This document shows positions 61,301 through 64,000 of a stretch of DNA of 64,000 bases, in pieces. The notes beneath the pieces were generated by a model, which saw nothing but the letters and a program-made list of their open reading frames with translations, searched no databases and was not told the origin of the DNA. Made by a program: the position numbers and the translations under genes. The DNA comes from Tubulanus polymorphus (Eukaryota > Nemertea > Palaeonemertea > Tubulaniformes > Tubulanidae): contig NC_134027.1 in NCBI RefSeq assembly GCF_964204645.1, positions 4,886,485-4,950,484 of the forward strand. Direction: 5' to 3'. How positions within the stretch are numbered: position 1 is the first letter of the stretch; each line of letters starts with the position of its first letter.

Positions 61301-61746
61301 TAGACTTGTAGAATCGATCCTGGACTGTTAGAATATGTTTCACGGGGACAAAAACGCATCATCGTGTACCAAGACTACTTCTGCGATATAATCAGCTTCT
61401 TGTATGACTTGGACAAAGAATACAAAGTTATGTAAGTAATGAAGATGTGAATGGAGAATGTCGAGTATATGATCGTCGATAATACGACAATTGCATTGAT
61501 CTGTGCATACCACACTGAGTTAATAGGGTTCGCGGGGAAAGGATGCTTAAATCTGAATTGTCTAAAAACGATTGAAAATTCAGGCCTCAAGACTTGAAGA
61601 GAACGATCCCACAACCGAGCGAATACTACCGAGTTATGTTCCCGCGTATATTCCTACCCACTTTCGACATCATATCAAAGAGCACATGGAGTAAACGAAA
61701 GAACTTGTTAGCATTTTACGAAATGTCGACACCGACGATGATTTAG
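55332..61746 (+). CDS. Ankyrin-pseudokinase-KEN protein (RNase L/IRE1-like architecture, probably catalytically dead)
   Basis: My model has 15 exons, phases closing, about 1570 aa: 55332-55667, 55841-55939, 56045-56143, 56428-56529, 56637-56738, 56863-56970, 57179-59886, 59999-60152, 60224-60415, 60522-60704, 60799-60995, 61069-61210, 61304-61431, 61584-61746 and possibly more upstream. Four to five ankyrin repeats (about 115-260) are coded on 33-34-residue exons. Then comes about 900 residues on one large exon: a helical-looking part, a basic stretch (KRRQMRRKKRQ), and charged Ser-rich sequence with DDDDKDAKDDD. The kinase-like domain starts near 1180 with GAFGN and REVSVKRML (Lys1205 kept, as in IRE1), but the HRD motif is HGNLKPSN (Asn1298) and DFG is DYG (1316-1318). 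SHPFG follows, as in IRE1. The KEN-like part opens DHPFFW (1427-1432) and ends near QPSEYYRVMFP. Expected catalytic Arg/His are Tyr1508 and Glu1513. Family function is RNA cleavage in the unfolded-protein or antiviral response. Here a regulatory or scaffold role is more likely. Confidence 0.85.
56530..56636 (+). other. Probable GC-AG intron in the ankyrin-KEN gene
   Basis: The only in-frame way to join ankyrin exons 56428-56529 and 56637-56738 uses the donor AAG|GCGAGT with acceptor TTCTAG. The nearby GT alternative (GCGA|GTATGA) gives an immediate stop in the next exon. The flanks match the strict consensus seen at GC donors. Confidence 0.7.
57016..57130. repeat. Inverted-repeat element in an intron of the ankyrin-KEN gene
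   Basis: The intron 56971-57178 has GCTTAGACTAG near its left and AGCTTAAGTC near its right, plus a perfect inner palindrome CTTAAGATCAATCTTAAG. This looks like a small folded non-autonomous element or its relic. Confidence 0.4.
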
Positions 61747-62539
61747 ATTTATTTGACTGGATTTTGCTTCCGACGACCTTTAAATCAATGGGTCTCAATT
61801 GTGAAATGTTACCCTTGAATGCCAATACTCTTAAGATATTAAACCTGGAAGAATAACTTCTCACACAGGGGGCACAAAAATGACTTCGTATAACTTGGGA
61901 CAGAACTAGATAGAAAAATATATGAAATATTCGATTTATACTATATCTTATAATTATATACTGGACAAGTGTTATTTTTCCACCGAGCATGTACATGCAT
62001 GTGATTGTTTTATATACATTTGTTATCGTGTACCTTTTAACGCAGAATAAATTTTGTTAAAATATGTGTTTGTTTAGTGTTTAGTTTCTCGCACCTTTCT
62101 GATCTTACTGATCTTTGAAATTAGGCGCCCTATTGTCATTGGCTTAATCATTTCCCCAGTTAAGTCGTGTTGACGTAATTTTTGATAAAGGCTTTGAACA
62201 AGGCGTTGACTTACTTAGGTAGAACAATGGAGATGATTGGTACGAATTATTATTGATACCTGGTAGGTGACGAATAACCGCGGAATTCTGCGCGACATTT
62301 CCATTCTCGGCTTCCGTACGGAACGGTTAATTGCTTTACTACAATCTCTCGGTGACAATACGTGCTTTATAACCTGCGGGCTTCGCATGTCTGTAGTTGA
62401 ATAATTCAAATTTACGCCCATTCGCGGTGGTTCATACCTGTGCAAAAACCTGTGCCGTGCAGACCGAGTTTGAACTCTATGTCGAATTTCGGCTATATCT
62501 TATGTGATATTCTGTTGCTGAAATTGGAGCTACAGAAAA
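61747..62539. other. 3' UTR of the ankyrin-KEN gene and short intergenic region
   Basis: An AATAAA at 62046-62051 lies about 300 bases past the stop and is the likely end of the transcript. The remaining 490 bp lead into the presumed leader of the next gene. No other structure is seen. Confidence 0.55.
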
Positions 62540-62572
62540 ATGGAAGTAACTCAAGACAACACCGAATCTCAG
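62540..62572 (+). CDS. Probable first coding exon of a gene running off the window
   Basis: ATGG in good context (AGAAAAATGG) opens MEVTQDNTESQ and ends at a strong donor (CAG|GTAAAC). No matching downstream exon is recognisable in the remaining 1.4 kb, so the first intron is long or the gene continues beyond the window. The product is unknown. Confidence 0.4.
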
Positions 62573-64000
62573 GTAAACATTAAAGTCCTAAGTTAGAATC
62601 GATTTACATTTATACAGTACAATGTCTAATTTCGTTGTACACTGGGTCTTGTTGAACGAATGATTTTAAGCTTAAAACGGTTAAATTCGAAAAACCAAAA
62701 AATGTGTGCGTTTAACTTGTTTTGATACTGCGCCCTGAACAAAGAATAATGAATTTTTATTAAAACACCATGATCCGGTTCCATAGTTGTGGGTTAGAGT
62801 TAACTCTGAGTTAAGATTAGTTCATTTTCGATGTTTTAACTCGGGGTCAAATCTTAACTCACGACTGTGGAACCGGGCCCATAATATTTTCTACGGGGAA
62901 AATGGTCACTATCATTAGTTTCAAGGTCTGGCTAAAATTAAAAGTTGAAAGTTGACCTGGCCGGCCGATATCTACCGTGTAGATTATTTTCTTTAATATA
63001 ATGATCAAGCTAACCTTAACAGATCCGGCGGCTGATTACAAATTTTATTGTGATTTACAAAATGACCTGGTCGATTAGGAGAAACCAAGGTATCATTTTT
63101 TATGGTATGGTAGGGGGATTGGATTGATAATTGTTCATCTGTGATCTATTCTTATCATTCGGCGAAAATAGAAGGGAAACTCGTCCGATATTGTGTAAAA
63201 GTAAAACGTCTATTCAAAGTACAACATAATCAAAGTGGTCATATGTTGGTTAACTAATCCCTGAGATCAATATGACTGACAAACATTACATACATGAGAA
63301 TCTAATTGACATCTCTTGTCTTTCGATTAACTGGACAAACAATTTGTCAGCACATAATTTATAAGCTCACAAGTAAAGAAGTTCCATAAACAATTTAAAG
63401 ATGATTTGATTTTGCTTTGAAGTAGGATTCCGCTTATCTGTAAATATCCTTTATTTCCATATTTTGAACACATTAGATAACGCCTTATAACGTCATATAT
63501 AGTTTATATATGACTACTGAAATAATGGAATTCCCTTCAGATATATATTGGCTGTCTTTTTAGTCGAAAAGAAAAGGTGGAAATCCCTCTGATAATAACA
63601 GGTTGTTCATACCTATATTTATCATATAGTTATATATTACTGTGTATAAATATATATGATTATTGACCACGACAGGACTCGCTGTATCTCGTAAACAATG
63701 AGATTGACGATGATGTTTATACAATAGGCGCTGTAAGTACGGACAATCTGTTGTAACGTCTGACTATATATGTGAACGCGCAATGAATTCCTGACACAAT
63801 CGAGTCCAAAGAGCTGCAGCAGATGCTGTGTTCGTTTCAATTTGAATAATCGAACCGTGACAGTCTGTAATATTGAATTTGAAATCACCTGTCGCTGTTT
63901 GGACTTCACTGTAAAAAGCAATTGATAGACGCATGAATTCATGGATTGTAGTATTTTTTTGCGGTTATGTTAGATTCATTTCCTAGAGATAGACGTATAG
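62573..64000. other. Right-edge region, probably first intron
   Basis: No supported exon on either strand. The minus-strand frame at 63637-63942 has no recognisable features. One inverted-repeat element is listed separately. Confidence 0.4.
62775..62876. mobile_element. 102-bp MITE-like inverted repeat
   Basis: The left arm (CCGGTTCCATAGTTGTGGGTTA, shown in part) and the right arm (TAACTCACGACTGTGGAACCGG) are near-perfect reverse complements, with inner GAGTTAAG and TTAACTCGG repeats. The whole could fold into one hairpin. There is no coding capacity. Non-autonomous elements with such ends are common in marine invertebrates, but I cannot name the family. Confidence 0.6.

Noticed and set aside
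1-64000. CRISPR arrays, operons or other prokaryotic systems
   Set aside because: The window is intron-rich animal DNA; the tandem repeats seen are microsatellites and one gene duplication.

Overview
The window is animal nuclear DNA: AT-rich, with many short GT-AG introns, long intergenic stretches, TA microsatellites and small inverted-repeat elements. The gene set points to an invertebrate: an R5-type receptor phosphatase with Ig and FN3 domains but no carbonic anhydrase domain (the arthropod Ptp99A layout), intronless orphan GPCRs in a local cluster, and a vertebrate-like selenocysteine tRNA. A spiralian (lophotrochozoan) is my best guess, but that is inference. All gene models were spliced by hand from the sequence. 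Phase closure across every junction and family motifs are the support.

Left part (1-13 kb). The first 5.8 kb hold no gene I can support. On the minus strand come HROB (MCM8/9-loading recombination factor, 8 coding exons, about 627 aa) and PMPCB (beta subunit of the mitochondrial processing peptidase, 12 exons, 476 aa). A small plus-strand ORF of unknown function lies between them, head-to-head with HROB.

Middle (13-33 kb). A plus-strand receptor tyrosine phosphatase of the Ptp99A/PTPRG-PTPRZ group is complete: 28 coding exons, 1278 aa in my model, one active and one degenerate phosphatase domain, and extra candidate phase-1 juxtamembrane exons. Its presumed 3' UTR runs into a 2,643-bp tandem duplication that carries an intronless class A GPCR on the minus strand. 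A third, older GPCR copy follows.

Transcription-factor block (35-49 kb). An ELK-type ETS factor (minus) and a MAF-type bZIP factor (plus) are transcribed away from each other across about 9 kb. That interval holds a tRNA-Sec gene with its own TATA box and PSE, an hAT-like element, and four perfect CRE palindromes, the last of them in the MAF promoter.

Right part (55-64 kb). The most unusual gene encodes ankyrin repeats, then about 900 residues with a large charged, probably disordered part, then an IRE1/RNase L-like pseudokinase and a KEN-like domain. This is the RNase L domain order in what looks like an invertebrate, but the kinase catalytic Asp and the RNase catalytic Arg/His appear replaced. 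A probable first exon of another plus-strand gene lies at 62.5 kb and continues beyond the window.

The neighbours do not form an operon or pathway. ELK and MAF are both growth-factor/stress-responsive transcription factors, and the CRE and ETS sites between them may link their regulation.
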